A DNA stretch of 64,000 nt from JAPPLB01 sp965218555. GTDB lineage: Bacteria; Acidobacteriota; Terriglobia; Bryobacterales; UBA6623. The notes below the pieces were generated by a model. It was not told the origin of the DNA. It did no database searches and saw only the letters and a program-made list of their open reading frames with translations. Where the stretch lies: positions 930,001-994,000 of the forward strand of contig OZ244625.1 in the NCBI GenBank assembly GCA_965218555.1, in the 5' to 3' direction. Below are positions 1-10,500 of this stretch, one piece after another. How positions within the stretch are numbered: the first letter of the stretch is position 1; every line of letters starts with the position of its first letter. Position numbers and translations under genes: made by a program.

Positions 1-2
1 GA

Positions 3-1238
3 TCGGAAGGTTCGGCTTTGAGGGCGCTTCGCAACCATTTGGTGTTCGTGGTCGCCGACGACGCCCGCAAGGAGGAGATGCGCCGCAAGACCTATCATCG
101 TTTGGCGCTGCGGGAACTGAAAAAGCCGGAACGCCTCATCGATCTGGCGGAGCACCAGCAGGCCCAGGTGCGTGAGATGGAATCCCGATCCGAGCATGCG
201 CTCGCGCTCGCCATTCAACAGTGCTACCGCCACGTTTTCTACCCGTCCCGCAACCGGATCGGCATGAGTGATGTCGATCTGGCCCACTCGGCGATCGACA
301 TCCATTCCACCTCCGATCAGCCTGGATCGGGCCAGCAACAGATTGTGCGGGCGTTACGCGACCTCAACAAGCTGAGGCTGTCCGAAGACGAGCCCGACTC
401 GCCCGCCTACGTGCGCGACCGCACCCCGCTCAAGAAGGGCCAAATCACCCTGCTGGCGCTGAGGGATGAGTTCAGGCGCGATCCCGCCCTGCCCATCCTG
501 ATTGGCAACGACATCTTCATTCGCGGCGTGCGGCGCGGTATCGAGCAGGGCGAGTACGTCTACCAACGCGGAGAACTGCTGTTCGGGCCGGACGATCCGC
601 CGGCGGGGATCAGGATCGATGAGCAATCGGTAGTTTTCACCATGGCCTATGCGAAGAATACGGGCATTTGGCCGCGGCCGAAGCCGGATGAGCCGGCGGG
701 TGGGGAGACCGGCCCGCCGGGTGAGCAGCAGCCGCCCCCGAGCGGCGCGCCAACCGGCCACGGGCCGGGTGGAGGCCAACCTGTTGCAGCGCCGCCCGGG
801 TCATTCACCGCCGAGGGTGTCCTCAAGGAGGCATTGGTTCAGTTGTGGGAAAAGGCGCGGGCGAAGAAGGTCGAGAACATCGGGGTCTTGACCATTCGCA
901 TGTTCGAGGCCGGAGACGCTTTCCGGCTGCTCGGCGCCGTCGGAGCCGTATCGGGAGCGAAAAAGATCGTCACCGTCACGGGCGGCTATGAAACCCGCGA
1001 GGGCGGATCGTTCCAGTTGGAGTTCCACGGGCCGGTGCCGGATGCCCAGCCGGTGAAGGAGTTTTTGGAACCCCAGCTTCGGGACGCGAGCACCAAGGAC
1101 ATCGAGGCCGAATTCCGGTTGACCTTCGCCGAAGGTCTGTCCATGCAGGGCGGCGCGGCGGAGAAGCTCACCGAGCGCCTTTCCCGCTTTGCGAGCGGCG
1201 CGGCCTATGTGTCGGCGACGGCGGAGGTCAAGAAGTAG
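3..1238 (+). CDS. DUF499-family ATPase of an anti-phage-type locus, C-terminal part
   Basis: The reading frame is open from the first bases of the window, so the gene starts upstream. About 411 C-terminal codons are visible; the family is usually around 1,000 residues, so the P-loop ATPase core is probably outside the window. The visible part has a conserved block ending near position 680, then a Pro/Gly-rich linker (about 680-800), then a C-terminal domain. The stop codon at 1236 is followed at once by the ATG of the next gene, which suggests co-translation. DUF499 proteins occur next to DUF1156 methylases and PLD-type helicases in loci whose public family names are labelled anti-phage-associated. 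The same partners follow here. Family assignment rests on remembered similarity and context. Confidence 0.72.
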   Translation, partial: SEGSALRALRNHLVFVVADDARKEEMRRKTYHRLALRELKKPERLIDLAEHQQAQVREMESRSEHALALAIQQCYRHVFYPSRNRIGMSDVDLAHSAIDIHSTSDQPGSGQQQIVRALRDLNKLRLSEDEPDSPAYVRDRTPLKKGQITLLALRDEFRRDPALPILIGNDIFIRGVRRGIEQGEYVYQRGELLFGPDDPPAGIRIDEQSVVFTMAYAKNTGIWPRPKPDEPAGGETGPPGEQQPPPSGAPTGHGPGGGQPVAAPPGSFTAEGVLKEALVQLWEKARAKKVENIGVLTIRMFEAGDAFRLLGAVGAVSGAKKIVTVTGGYETREGGSFQLEFHGPVPDAQPVKEFLEPQLRDASTKDIEAEFRLTFAEGLSMQGGAAEKLTERLSRFASGAAYVSATAEVKK

Positions 1239-1718
1239 ATGGCGCGTCTGGAACGGATCTCCCTGGTCAAGACACCCGAGTCGGCGCCGCAGTATGAACT
1301 GCGTGTGCGCAATCACGCACCCGGCGATGCGGAGTACGATATCTGGCAGATGCCGGCGTTGGCAACGCCGCAGGTAACCTCCGCGATTCGCCTTGCCGGC
1401 CTCCGGGGCCGCAATCTGGACCTCATCGAGCACCGTGTTCTGAAACGCCTGGCGCAGTCCGGGATCAAGCTGGGCGCGTACAGGGACAACAGGAAACGCG
1501 GTTACAAGCTGACCGAGGATCTGGCTCTGAAGCTGGGGTTGCTGTTTCGCAGTCTCGCCCCCATGCGCAAGCGCGACAACATGCGGGCGGTGGCGGAAGG
1601 CATCGAGGCCATGGGGGCCGAGGAAGCCGCCTATTGGCTCGGCATGGCCATCCATCGAAAGAACCCGCGGCGCGTGTTGATGGCCTTACGGTCTCTGCTG
1701 ACCGAGCCGAAGCGATGA
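1239..1718 (+). CDS. Small DUF7680-like protein, DUF499 partner
   Basis: This 159-residue protein starts with no gap after the DUF499 stop codon. It resembles the small DUF7680-type proteins that sit directly downstream of DUF499 genes in defence loci. The central block (RLAGLRGRNLDLIEHRVL) and the C-terminal block (LGLLFRSLAPMRKRDNMRAV, then YWLGM and NPRRVL) look like the family-conserved parts. No catalytic motif is visible, and the protein is basic at its C-terminus. The biochemical role is unknown; an accessory subunit of the ATPase or of the whole complex is an inference from position. The gene ends in ATGA, overlapping the next reading frame. Confidence 0.65.
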   Translation: MARLERISLVKTPESAPQYELRVRNHAPGDAEYDIWQMPALATPQVTSAIRLAGLRGRNLDLIEHRVLKRLAQSGIKLGAYRDNRKRGYKLTEDLALKLGLLFRSLAPMRKRDNMRAVAEGIEAMGAEEAAYWLGMAIHRKNPRRVLMALRSLLTEPKR

Positions 1719-1978
1719 GACCATGGAAGCTCAACAACCGGACTCGGCCCGGCGGACTTTGCCTTGATGCTGGGTTGCTGTTCCGCACGCTCTCCCCGAT
1801 CCGAAACCGTGATAGACTGCGGGCGGTGGCCGGAGGGATTAGGGCCATGAGAAACGAGCAGGCGGCCTGTTGGCTCGTCATTACGATGCATCGCCAGCAT
1901 CCGCGGCTTGTGCTGATGGCGTTTCGTATCCTCTTGACCGGGCTGACCGTGGCGCCGACCATGCAGGTTGCCTCATGA
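1715..1978 (+). pseudogene. Truncated tandem copy of the DUF7680-like gene 3' end
   Basis: An 87-codon frame starts inside the stop of the preceding gene (ATGA overlap). From about 1769 to 1950 it repeats the C-terminal half of that gene: GLLFRTLSPIRNRDRLRAVA here against GLLFRSLAPMRKRDNMRAVA upstream, offset by about 236 bases. The first 18 codons and the last 12 do not match. Substitutions are spread across the copy, so the duplication is not recent. It may be a decayed duplicate or an expressed truncated paralogue; no frameshift is seen within the homologous part. Confidence 0.65.
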
Positions 1979-2176
1979 AACGGTGTCGGTCAGGCACCGA
2001 GAACTACGGGGTCACTGAGGAGCTCCGACTCGGGGTCCAACTACCTTTGTCCCTCGCCGCCTTTTCGCGGCCTCGGTCCCCGGATAAAACCGACGTCGAA
2101 TCGAGGTGGCGCAAGATCAAAAATAGTCGCAACATGACCACGGATGGCGCCGGCGTCTTCGGAGAGGACCGGTAAC

Positions 2177-2869
2177 ATGAGGATCGAGCCGGAGATAAGC
2201 GGCGTGAGCGTCGTCTTGCTCGGGCAGTTCAACCCGGCGATTTTCACGCCTGCCTGGTTCGCGCTGCAGGGCCTTCTGCCGGAGAGTGACACGGCCGGCG
2301 CCGACTTGCAGGTCGCCCACAAGCAGGTGACCGCGTTTTCCACCGAATGGCTTCGCCTGGAGGTCACGGCCAAGCGTTTTTTGGTTGAAACCTTACAGGC
2401 GCCCTACATTCGACTGCGCGACCTGACCGCGCGTTTGTTCAAGGAGCATCTGAGCCATACGCCCCTCAATGCGTTGGGAATCAACCGTGATGTTCATTTT
2501 CAGGTGCGGAGTTCGACGGAAAGAGATCGAATGGGCAGAACGCTGGCGCCGGTGGAGCCGTGGGGAGCCTGGGGACATGATCTCGGGTTGGACGGCGAGC
2601 ATGGTGGAATGACCTCGCTGACGATGTCGCAAGTCGCTCCCGAGGGAAGGCCAACGGGAGGACGGATCAACGTCAAGGTGGAGCCCTCCAACCGGATCGG
2701 CCAAGGGCAATTGGGAGTCTACGTTCAGGTCAACGATCATTACGCAAACGATGACGACGGCCCTGGAGCCGGAGTGCGCTTGATCGGGCTTCTCGAGGAC
2801 AACTTCGACACATCAATAAGTCGTAGTAATAGCATTATCGATCACATCATGTCATTGGCGGCGGGCTAG
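2177..2869 (+). CDS. Hypothetical protein, first gene of MBL-linked insert
   Basis: I do not recognise this 230-residue protein. I chose ATG 2177, which has GGAGAGG 9 bases upstream, over an in-frame start at 2144 with no such site. There is no signal peptide or membrane segment. The N-terminal half is predicted mixed alpha/beta with a long amphipathic stretch (about residues 40-95). The C-terminal half has Gly/Asp-rich loops (near 2690-2790) typical of beta structure. It resembles in layout the sporadically distributed 230-250-residue proteins found in mobile defence loci, but that is only an impression. It is the first of three consecutive genes ending in an MBL hydrolase, placed between DUF7680 and the DUF1156 methylase. 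Confidence 0.6.
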   Translation: MRIEPEISGVSVVLLGQFNPAIFTPAWFALQGLLPESDTAGADLQVAHKQVTAFSTEWLRLEVTAKRFLVETLQAPYIRLRDLTARLFKEHLSHTPLNALGINRDVHFQVRSSTERDRMGRTLAPVEPWGAWGHDLGLDGEHGGMTSLTMSQVAPEGRPTGGRINVKVEPSNRIGQGQLGVYVQVNDHYANDDDGPGAGVRLIGLLEDNFDTSISRSNSIIDHIMSLAAG

Positions 2870-2882
2870 GAGACTTGGTTTC

Positions 2883-3485
2883 ATGCTGCAGTCGGATCAA
2901 TCCCTGGGGACGCAACACCTTAATGAGATTGAAGGGCTTAGTTATGCCGACGAATATGTCACATCGGCGCATCTGGCTCGGGATGCGGACCAGGCCGTCC
3001 GCTGGGCGTTGGCGCATCGAACGGACGCTCTGACAACAGGTGAACGCGAGCCGTCCGCGAAAACGGCGACCCTGCCGACAGCCGCCGGCCGTGAACAGTA
3101 CAACGACGGTCTCTCCCGGATATTTGCATTTCCGATCCCGCAACGTCGACGGACGCCCACTTTCCATGCGCTACAGGAGTGGGAAGGATACGTTCTTGAG
3201 GTCGGCGCCACGGACTTCGTGGCGCGGTTGGTTGACTTGACGGGCGGCTCGTCGCATGAACAGGAAGAAGCGGACATTCCTTTGGCCGAGATCTCGGACA
3301 AGGATTCCGCCAAGATACGTCCGGGAAGTGTTTTCCGCTGGGTGATCGGTTACGAGCGCTCCACGGCGGGAACGAAGAGGCGTGTGTCTCAGATCGTGTT
3401 TCGCGACCTGCCCGAGATCACCGAGACCGATGTACGGGATGGCGAGGTGTGGGCAAGCGACACGATTCGGTCACTCAAGCTGTGA
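2883..3485 (+). CDS. Hypothetical protein, second gene of MBL-linked insert
   Basis: I do not recognise this 200-residue protein. It starts 13 bases after the previous gene, with AGGAG at about 2868 inside the end of that gene. No membrane segment, cysteine cluster or catalytic motif is visible. Residues 95-180 contain a regular alternating hydrophobic pattern (FHALQEWEGYVLEV, later GSVFRWVIGYERS), suggesting a small beta-barrel or SH3-like domain. Its stop codon overlaps the likely GTG start of the MBL gene (GTGA at 3482-3485), so the two are probably translationally coupled. A role as partner or substrate adaptor of the MBL hydrolase is inference from this coupling. Confidence 0.6.
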   Translation: MLQSDQSLGTQHLNEIEGLSYADEYVTSAHLARDADQAVRWALAHRTDALTTGEREPSAKTATLPTAAGREQYNDGLSRIFAFPIPQRRRTPTFHALQEWEGYVLEVGATDFVARLVDLTGGSSHEQEEADIPLAEISDKDSAKIRPGSVFRWVIGYERSTAGTKRRVSQIVFRDLPEITETDVRDGEVWASDTIRSLKL

Positions 3486-4561
3486 CGGCGACGGGGAAGC
3501 CTCCGGGAAAAAACGAGTTCGAGCTTACGCTTCTCGGTCCCGGTTACGGCGAGAGCATCGTCATGCATGTCGGCGGCGGTGTGTGGGTCCTCGTTGACTC
3601 CTGCATCGATTCGGATGGTGCGCCTCGAGCCCTGAGCTACCTGGAGAGCATCGGCGTCGATCCGGCTGAGACTGTCGATCTGATCGTAGCGACCCACTGG
3701 CACGACGATCACATACGCGGAATCGCGAAACTGCTCGAAGTCTGCAAGAAGGCCGCTTTCTGCTGCGCAAGCGTGCTGCTCGAAAAAGAATTTCTCACCG
3801 TCGTCGGCGCCTTGGAAAGCCGTCCCCTGGCGTTCATTGGTTCCGGGTTGAAGGAGATGCACGGCGTGGTCTCGCGGCTCAGGCATGCAGCGTCATCACC
3901 GACTCTGGCGCTTGCCAACCGACGTGTTTTTGTGCAGGGCGCCTGTGAAATCTGGTCGCTCTCGCCCAATGACTCGAACTTCCTCGACTTTTTGAGAACG
4001 ATTGATGGCCTGCTACCCAAAGCAGGCGGGAGCAAGACGCGGATTCCCGGCCTTTCTCCCAACAAGGTCGCCGTCACCCTCTGGGTCAAGGTAGAAGACA
4101 TCGCGGTGCTGCTCGGCTCGGATCTGGAGAAGCGCGGTTGGATCGAGATTCTACAGAGCACGGCGCGCCCGACCGGCAAGTCGTCGGTGTTCAAGGTTCC
4201 GCACCACGGATCAAAAAACGCCCATGCGCCGGAGGTGTGGGAGCGCATGCTGGACCCCGACCCCTTCGCAGTGCTCACACCCTGGCGCGGAGGCGGCCGC
4301 GCCCTGCCGAACCAACAGGATGTGCGGCGGATTCTCTCGTGCACGACGAACGCCTACTCGACCGCGAAGATCGGTTCGTCCACGCGAGCCCCTGTGAACA
4401 GGGGCAGCATGGTCAGACGAACCATCCGGGAATCCGGTGTCAAGCTTCGCCGGATCGTGATGTCACCCGGCGCCGTTCGGCTACGGTGCCCACTCGGTTC
4501 GCGGACAGGGTGGAAGGTCGAGACGTTCGGGCCCGCATGTCACCTCCAGGACTTTAGTTGA
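3482..4561 (+). CDS. Metallo-beta-lactamase fold hydrolase (ComEC/Rec2-like MBL type)
   Basis: The protein has the MBL metal-binding signature THWHDDH at about residues 71-77 and a downstream PHHGS motif near residue 240, followed by a conserved Asp in LLGSDLE just before it. This combination is typical of the ComEC/Rec2-like MBL branch, whose members hydrolyse phosphoester bonds in nucleic acids or nucleotides. There is no signal peptide, so it is probably cytosolic. The start is ambiguous: GTG 3482 overlaps the upstream stop, GTG 3449 lies 33 bases earlier. The 3' end overlaps the TTG start of the methylase gene (TTGA). A nuclease-like effector role in the defence locus is inferred. Confidence 0.8.
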   Translation: MTATGKPPGKNEFELTLLGPGYGESIVMHVGGGVWVLVDSCIDSDGAPRALSYLESIGVDPAETVDLIVATHWHDDHIRGIAKLLEVCKKAAFCCASVLLEKEFLTVVGALESRPLAFIGSGLKEMHGVVSRLRHAASSPTLALANRRVFVQGACEIWSLSPNDSNFLDFLRTIDGLLPKAGGSKTRIPGLSPNKVAVTLWVKVEDIAVLLGSDLEKRGWIEILQSTARPTGKSSVFKVPHHGSKNAHAPEVWERMLDPDPFAVLTPWRGGGRALPNQQDVRRILSCTTNAYSTAKIGSSTRAPVNRGSMVRRTIRESGVKLRRIVMSPGAVRLRCPLGSRTGWKVETFGPACHLQDFS

Positions 4562-7548
4562 ACGATTCTCAAGCGCCGCAACAACCGGAACCTGGATCTG
4601 AGCCGATGCCCGATACGCGCCTGATCGAACGCTGGCTGCCGATTGCGGCTCTTGGAGAAGAGAGTGTCCGCGAGCGACGTTCCATGACAGCATTGCCTCC
4701 CACCTATTATCTCCATGTCTGGTGGGCGCGGCGGCCGCTGGTGGCGTCGCGCGCGGCCGTCCTCGCCTCCCTGCTGCCCGCCGATGCCGATCGGGACAGG
4801 TTCCTGTATGTGTTGGGGATTCATGGGGATCCGGTGACTACGCGTCGCAGGATCGATGCCGCCAAAAGAAACAAGGTGCACCTTGGGCCTGATCCTTATG
4901 GTTACAGGCGCGCTTTCACGTACGCACCTGACGTGAAAGACAAGGAGTGGATTGAACTCGCCAAAGGCTGCTCGTTGGATTCCCTGTCGATACTGGATCC
5001 GACCTCCGGAGGAGGAAGTATCCCCTTCGAGGCCGATCGTGTCGGTTTCAGGGCAATTGCCAATGATTTGAACCCGGTTGCTGCTCTGGTACTCAAGGCT
5101 ACCGTAGAGTGGCCCGGGCGATACGGTTCTGTCTTGCTCAAAGAGTTCGGTCATTTGACGCGTGACTTCGTTTGCCGGGCCAAGCCGAAATACGAGCGTG
5201 TTTTCCCCCCGGAACCTGAAGGCGTTCGTGTTGAAGGCTACCTCTGGGCGCGCACCGTCACCTGTCCTTATTGCGACGGCCTCGTGCCGCTGTCGCCGAA
5301 CTGGCGTCTGGCGCCCGACGGGACTGGTGTGAGACTCAAGCCTCATCTTGGGAATGGCTCGGGTTCGCAAGGACGGGTTTGTTCGTTCGAGATCGTCGGA
5401 TCGGCCAAGGAGCAGTTTCCCGGTACGGTGGCCCGCGGCGACGGACACTGCCCTTACCCGGATTGCGAACGCGTCATCGACGGCGGCGAAATCAAGCGCC
5501 AAGCCCAGGCCTGTCAGATGGGCGAGCAACTCTTCACGGTCGTCTACAAGAGACGGGTGCGCACAAGAACCAAGACCGGCAAGATCCGCGAGAAATGGGT
5601 CCGGGGCTACCGGGCGCCGCGGCCCGAGGACGACAACGCCGCTGCTATCCAGGCGAGGCTCGCTGAGAAGCTGCCCGAATGGGAAGCGCTGGACCTCGTG
5701 CCGAGCGAGAAATTCCCGGAGATCAGCAACGATGACCGCCCCATCCAGTACGGCATGCCGTTATGGCGCGATCTGTTCTCGCCGCGCCAGCTTCTGTGCC
5801 ACGGCACGAGCGTGGAAGTCTTCCGCGAAATGCTCGACGCCGACCGGGCGGAGGGGAAGCTGAACGAGGTTCGGCAAGCGGCGTATGGGTATCTGGCGCT
5901 CTCCCTGGACAAGTTACTGAATTACAACTCTCGTATGTCGGTATGGATGCCGACCCGAGAGGTGGTTGCAAATACGTTCAACCGCCATGATTTTGCATTC
6001 TGCTGGTCCCACGCCGAGATGGCCCCTCTTATCGTCGGCCTCGGTTACGACTGGGCCATCGGACAGACCGCCAAATGCATTCGTGAGCTTGTGGCGCTGG
6101 TCCGCCCGGAAGCGAACGGTGGCTCCGGCGACCTGTTCACAGACGCCGACGCGGCGAAATACACCCCGACGCCCGTCACGATCACCTGCAAGCCGGGAGA
6201 CAGCCTCGACCATATCGAGGACAGCAGCATCGACGTGGTGGTCATGGACCCGCCCTATTACGACAACGTCATGTACGCCGAGTTGTCGGACTTCTTCTAT
6301 GTCTGGCTCAAGCGCACCGCCGGCAATGTCTTCCCCGAGCTGTTCCGCCGACACCTGACCGACAAGGACAACGAAGCCGTCGCCAACCCGGCAAGATTCC
6401 AAGGCCAAAAGGGCGCAAGGGCGCTCGCGGGACGGGACTACCAGGAGCGCATGGCGTCCATCTTCGCCGAATGCCGCCGCGCCCTGAAGCCCGACGGCGT
6501 GATGACCCTGATGTTCACCCACAAGGCGACCGGCGCCTGGGACGCTCTCACCAAGGGGCTGATGGAAGCGGGCTTCGCCATTACCGCGTCCTGGCCCATT
6601 CACACCGAGGCCGAGGGCAGCCTGCACATCAGGAACAAGGCATCGGCCAAGACCACCATCTTTCTGGTCTGCCGACCGCGCGCGAGCGCCGCACAAGCTG
6701 AACAAGACCTCTATTGGGAGGACGTGGAACCCCGGGTTGCCCGGGCCGTACGCAAGCGAGTCGGAGAGTTCCAGGCCGTGGGCATCGCCGGGGTCGATCT
6801 CTATCTGGCTTCCTTCGGCCCGGCGCTCGAGGAGTTCTCGCGCCACTGGCCGTTGAAGCGCGGCACGCCGCGCGAGATTCCCGAGGAACGCCGGCGGCGG
6901 CGCCAGCAGATCCTGTTCGAGGAAGAATGGGATCCCTATGCCGCGACCCCGGAAGATGCCCTCGACGCGGCCCGGCGCGAGGTCAAGCGCTGGCGCCTGG
7001 AGCAACTGACGCACCTCAAGGCAGATGCCGATCTCGACCCGGCGACCGCGTTCTTCGTGCTGGCGTGGGACGCTTTCAAGGCGCCGATATTTACCTACGA
7101 CGAGGCACTGAGGCTCGCCCGCGCGGTGGGTGTCGATCTGGACGGCGATATCGTCGGGCGCCTGGCGGAAAAGAAGGGCAGCAACATCCGTCTGTGGGAC
7201 AGCGCTTGGCGGGCCGCCAAGGGCGCACTCGGCCCGGCTGACGGTTCACGAGGCATGATCGACACTATCCACCATGCCGCCAACATGGCTCGCGTACGCT
7301 CCCTCTCCGCCGCTCAGGAAATGCTCGCCAACGCGTTGGTAGACCGCGAGCCGCGCTTCTTCGCGGCCCTCGAAGCAGTGCTCGAGGTCCTGCCGGTGTC
7401 GCAGGCCTTCACCGGCATCAAACTCGAAGGAGAAGCGGCGGCCTCGGGAAGCGACTTCGAGGCCCTCTACCATCTCGCCCGCCTCGCCTACCGCGACGAG
7501 ATCGACGAGCCCGCGCAGCTCAAGCTCTGGCGGGATGATGCCGGCTGA
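4558..7548 (+). CDS. DUF1156 DNA adenine methylase, defence-associated
   Basis: This protein of about 996 residues begins with the DUF1156 N-terminal signature (RSMTALPPTYYLHVWWARRP, about residues 40-60). An SAM-binding motif DPTSGGG is near residue 147, and the amino-methyltransferase catalytic motif DPPYYDN is near 564. In linear order this is a permuted or insert-bearing amino-MTase. Cysteine pairs CPYC (about 235) and C-PYPDC (about 300) suggest a zinc module in the insert. The start is TTG 4558 overlapping the MBL stop; ATG 4606 is an alternative. In related loci the methylase is thought to mark host DNA while the helicase and ATPase act on invaders; here that is inference. Confidence 0.88.
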   Translation: MNDSQAPQQPEPGSEPMPDTRLIERWLPIAALGEESVRERRSMTALPPTYYLHVWWARRPLVASRAAVLASLLPADADRDRFLYVLGIHGDPVTTRRRIDAAKRNKVHLGPDPYGYRRAFTYAPDVKDKEWIELAKGCSLDSLSILDPTSGGGSIPFEADRVGFRAIANDLNPVAALVLKATVEWPGRYGSVLLKEFGHLTRDFVCRAKPKYERVFPPEPEGVRVEGYLWARTVTCPYCDGLVPLSPNWRLAPDGTGVRLKPHLGNGSGSQGRVCSFEIVGSAKEQFPGTVARGDGHCPYPDCERVIDGGEIKRQAQACQMGEQLFTVVYKRRVRTRTKTGKIREKWVRGYRAPRPEDDNAAAIQARLAEKLPEWEALDLVPSEKFPEISNDDRPIQYGMPLWRDLFSPRQLLCHGTSVEVFREMLDADRAEGKLNEVRQAAYGYLALSLDKLLNYNSRMSVWMPTREVVANTFNRHDFAFCWSHAEMAPLIVGLGYDWAIGQTAKCIRELVALVRPEANGGSGDLFTDADAAKYTPTPVTITCKPGDSLDHIEDSSIDVVVMDPPYYDNVMYAELSDFFYVWLKRTAGNVFPELFRRHLTDKDNEAVANPARFQGQKGARALAGRDYQERMASIFAECRRALKPDGVMTLMFTHKATGAWDALTKGLMEAGFAITASWPIHTEAEGSLHIRNKASAKTTIFLVCRPRASAAQAEQDLYWEDVEPRVARAVRKRVGEFQAVGIAGVDLYLASFGPALEEFSRHWPLKRGTPREIPEERRRRRQQILFEEEWDPYAATPEDALDAARREVKRWRLEQLTHLKADADLDPATAFFVLAWDAFKAPIFTYDEALRLARAVGVDLDGDIVGRLAEKKGSNIRLWDSAWRAAKGALGPADGSRGMIDTIHHAANMARVRSLSAAQEMLANALVDREPRFFAALEAVLEVLPVSQAFTGIKLEGEAAASGSDFEALYHLARLAYRDEIDEPAQLKLWRDDAG

Positions 7549-7550
7549 CC

Positions 7551-10500
7551 ATGCTCTGCGATCACGAGTGGAAGCTCAAATACACCCCGGACGATGGTGA
7601 TCTCGTCGCGTTGTTCTACGTCCCCGCGCTGGAGGACGCCGAGCGCTACGACCGGCTGACCGGGTATTTCAATGCCGCCGCGCTCGCGCTCGCGGCACGG
7701 GGCATAGAGGGGTTGGTCCGCAACGGCGGCCATATGCGCCTGATCGTCGGTTGTACGCTGGCGCCGCCCGAGATCGAGGCGATCGAAAAAGGCGAGCAGC
7801 TTCGCGGCCTCGTCGAACGGCATTTGACGAATCTCCCCCTGGCGCCGCCGGACCCGGCATCATCCGATGCGCTGGAACTGTTGGCCTGGATGGTCGCGCG
7901 CGGCCATCTGGACGTGAAGGTCGCCGTCCCCTGCGACGCCAATGGCAAGCCGATCCCGGCGGATGGCATTTTTCACGAGAAGGCCGGCATCATCGAAGAC
8001 CGCGGCGGCGACAAGATCGCCTGGAACGGCAGCCTCAATGAGACGGCGGCCGGCTGGCGTCACAACTGGGAGAGTATCAACGTCTACACGAGCTGGGGGC
8101 CGGAACCCCAGCGGGCCGCGGATGAGGAGGCCAACTTCGCACGGATCTGGGCTGGTAAGTCGCAGCGCCTGATCGTGCTCGACGTGCCCGCCGCCGTGCG
8201 CCGGGACTTGATGCGCTTCATGCCGGCAAGCGACATGCCCTCCCGCCTCAGGGAGACCGAACCAAAGCCTGCAAAGCCTTCTCCGAAGAAGCCGGAGCGC
8301 GAGGCGACCGAATCCGCAAAGCCGGCGGAACTCCCACCCGGCGATCTGAGAAGCCGTGTCTGGTCTTTCATTCAACATGCGCCTTCACGCCCGCATGGGG
8401 GTGAGCGCGTAGGCGAAGCAACCTCGGCGGTCATCCCGTGGCCCCATCAGGTGAGGGCTTTTGAGCGCCTCTACCGCGATTGGCCGCCGAAGCTTCTGAT
8501 CGCCGACGAGGTCGGCCTCGGCAAGACCATCCAGGCGGGCATGCTGCTGCGCCAGGCCTGGCTGGCCGGGCGGGCGAAGCGGGTCCTCGTTTTGGCGCCC
8601 AAAGCCGTCCTCAAACAATGGCAGATCGAGCTGCGCGAGAAGTTCAATCTCAACTGGCCGATCTACGACGGCCGCAAGCTGGTCTGGTATCCCTCGCCGG
8701 CATGGCGCGGGCGGAACGAGCGCGATGTCGACCGCGATCGCTGGCATCGTGAACCCGTGGTGATCGCGTCGAGTCACCTGATGCGCCGCCGCGACCGCGC
8801 GGCGGCCCTGCTGGAGGGGGGCGAACCATGGGACCTGGTGGTGCTTGACGAAGCCCACCATGCCCGGCGGCGGGCCGCGGGAAGCCTGCAGGAAGGCGGA
8901 CCGAACTTGCTCCTCAGGCTTATGCAAGGATTGAAGGACCGCACCCAGGGACTTGTTTTGCTGACAGCGACGCCGATGCAGGTTCATCCCATCGAGGTTT
9001 GGGACCTGCTGAACCTGCTCGGCCTGCCGCCGGAGTGGACGGCCCAGGCGTTTCTCGGCTTTTTCCAGGACCTGGAGCAACCGAACCCCTCATCGGATGC
9101 GTTGGATCGCATGGCCCGGCTGTTTCAGTCGGCCGAGCGCGCCTACGGCAAGGTCCGGACCGAGCAGGCGCAACGCCTCGTCGACCTGTCGCGCCTGAAA
9201 GCCAACAAGATCCTCCGTGCATTGCGCGACGTTGCCGGCATCCCGCGCCGAAGACTGGAAACGACAGAACGCCGGGCGGCGCTCACCATCATGAGGGCAC
9301 ACACGCCAGTCCGCCGGCTGGTCTCGCGGCACACCCGTAAGTTATTGCGAGGATATTTCAAAGCGGGAATGTTGACCACGCCGATTGCCGACCGCCGGGT
9401 CGAGGACCGCTTCCTTGAGATGACAGCCGAAGAGCGGGCGCTCTATGAAGCTGTCGAGGACTACATCGCCAGCACCTACAACCAGGCCAGCCTCGACGAG
9501 CGCACGGCGGTGGGTTTCGTCATGACCATCTATCGCCGCCGGCTCGCCAGCAGTTTCAGCGCCCTGCGCAAGACCCTCCAGAGGCATCTCGATACTGTTG
9601 CCTCCGATAACAAGGCGCCATGGATGAACCTGGACGAAGACGCACCCGACGATGAAACCATGGATGACGTCCTGGATACCGATGAGTTGACACTGCTTGA
9701 GCGCAAGGCCCTCGCCGCCGAGGAGAAGGCCGAAGTCGAAAACCTGCTTGACCGCATCGGCAGACTGCCGCCGGACAGCAAGCTCGCAAGCCTGAAGAGC
9801 GCCCTCCATGAGCTGCTCCAGGGCGACTACCGCCAAGCAATGGTCTTCACCCAGTACACCGACACCATGGATTTCCTGCGTGGAGAACTTCTGAAGGCCG
9901 GCGATCATAGATTGATGTGCTTCTCGGGACGCGGCGGGGAAATACCCTCCGCCGACGGCTCCTGGCGCAGGATCGGGCGTGACGATGCCAAACGTCGGTT
10001 CCGGGAGGGCGAAGCCGACGTTCTACTGTGCACCGACGCCGCCGCCGAGGGTTTGAATTTCCAGTTCTGCGGAGCCTTGATCAACTACGACATGCCGTGG
10101 AACCCCATGCGGGTGGAACAGCGCATCGGCCGCATCGACCGCCTCGGCCAGCAGCATTGGATCATTCGAATCGTCAACCTGCACTACGAGGGCACGGTAG
10201 AAACTGACGTTTACCGGGCGCTCAGGAGCCGCATCGGCCTTTTCGAATCCGTGGTCGGCCGCTTGCAGCCGATTCTGGCGCGAGCGCCGCGCGCCATATC
10301 CGATGCCGTGTTGTCGGGACGAGGGCGCGAAGGCGCAGAGCGCACCCGTATCGTGGAAACGATCGAGCAGCAGGCGCACGAAGCCAAGGAGCGAGGTTTC
10401 GATATCGATGCGGTGACGGAGAGCGACCTCGCCGTGCCGGAGCGAGCGCCATCCTCTGTCACCATGCGGGATCTCGACAGGATTATCCGGTTAACCGATG

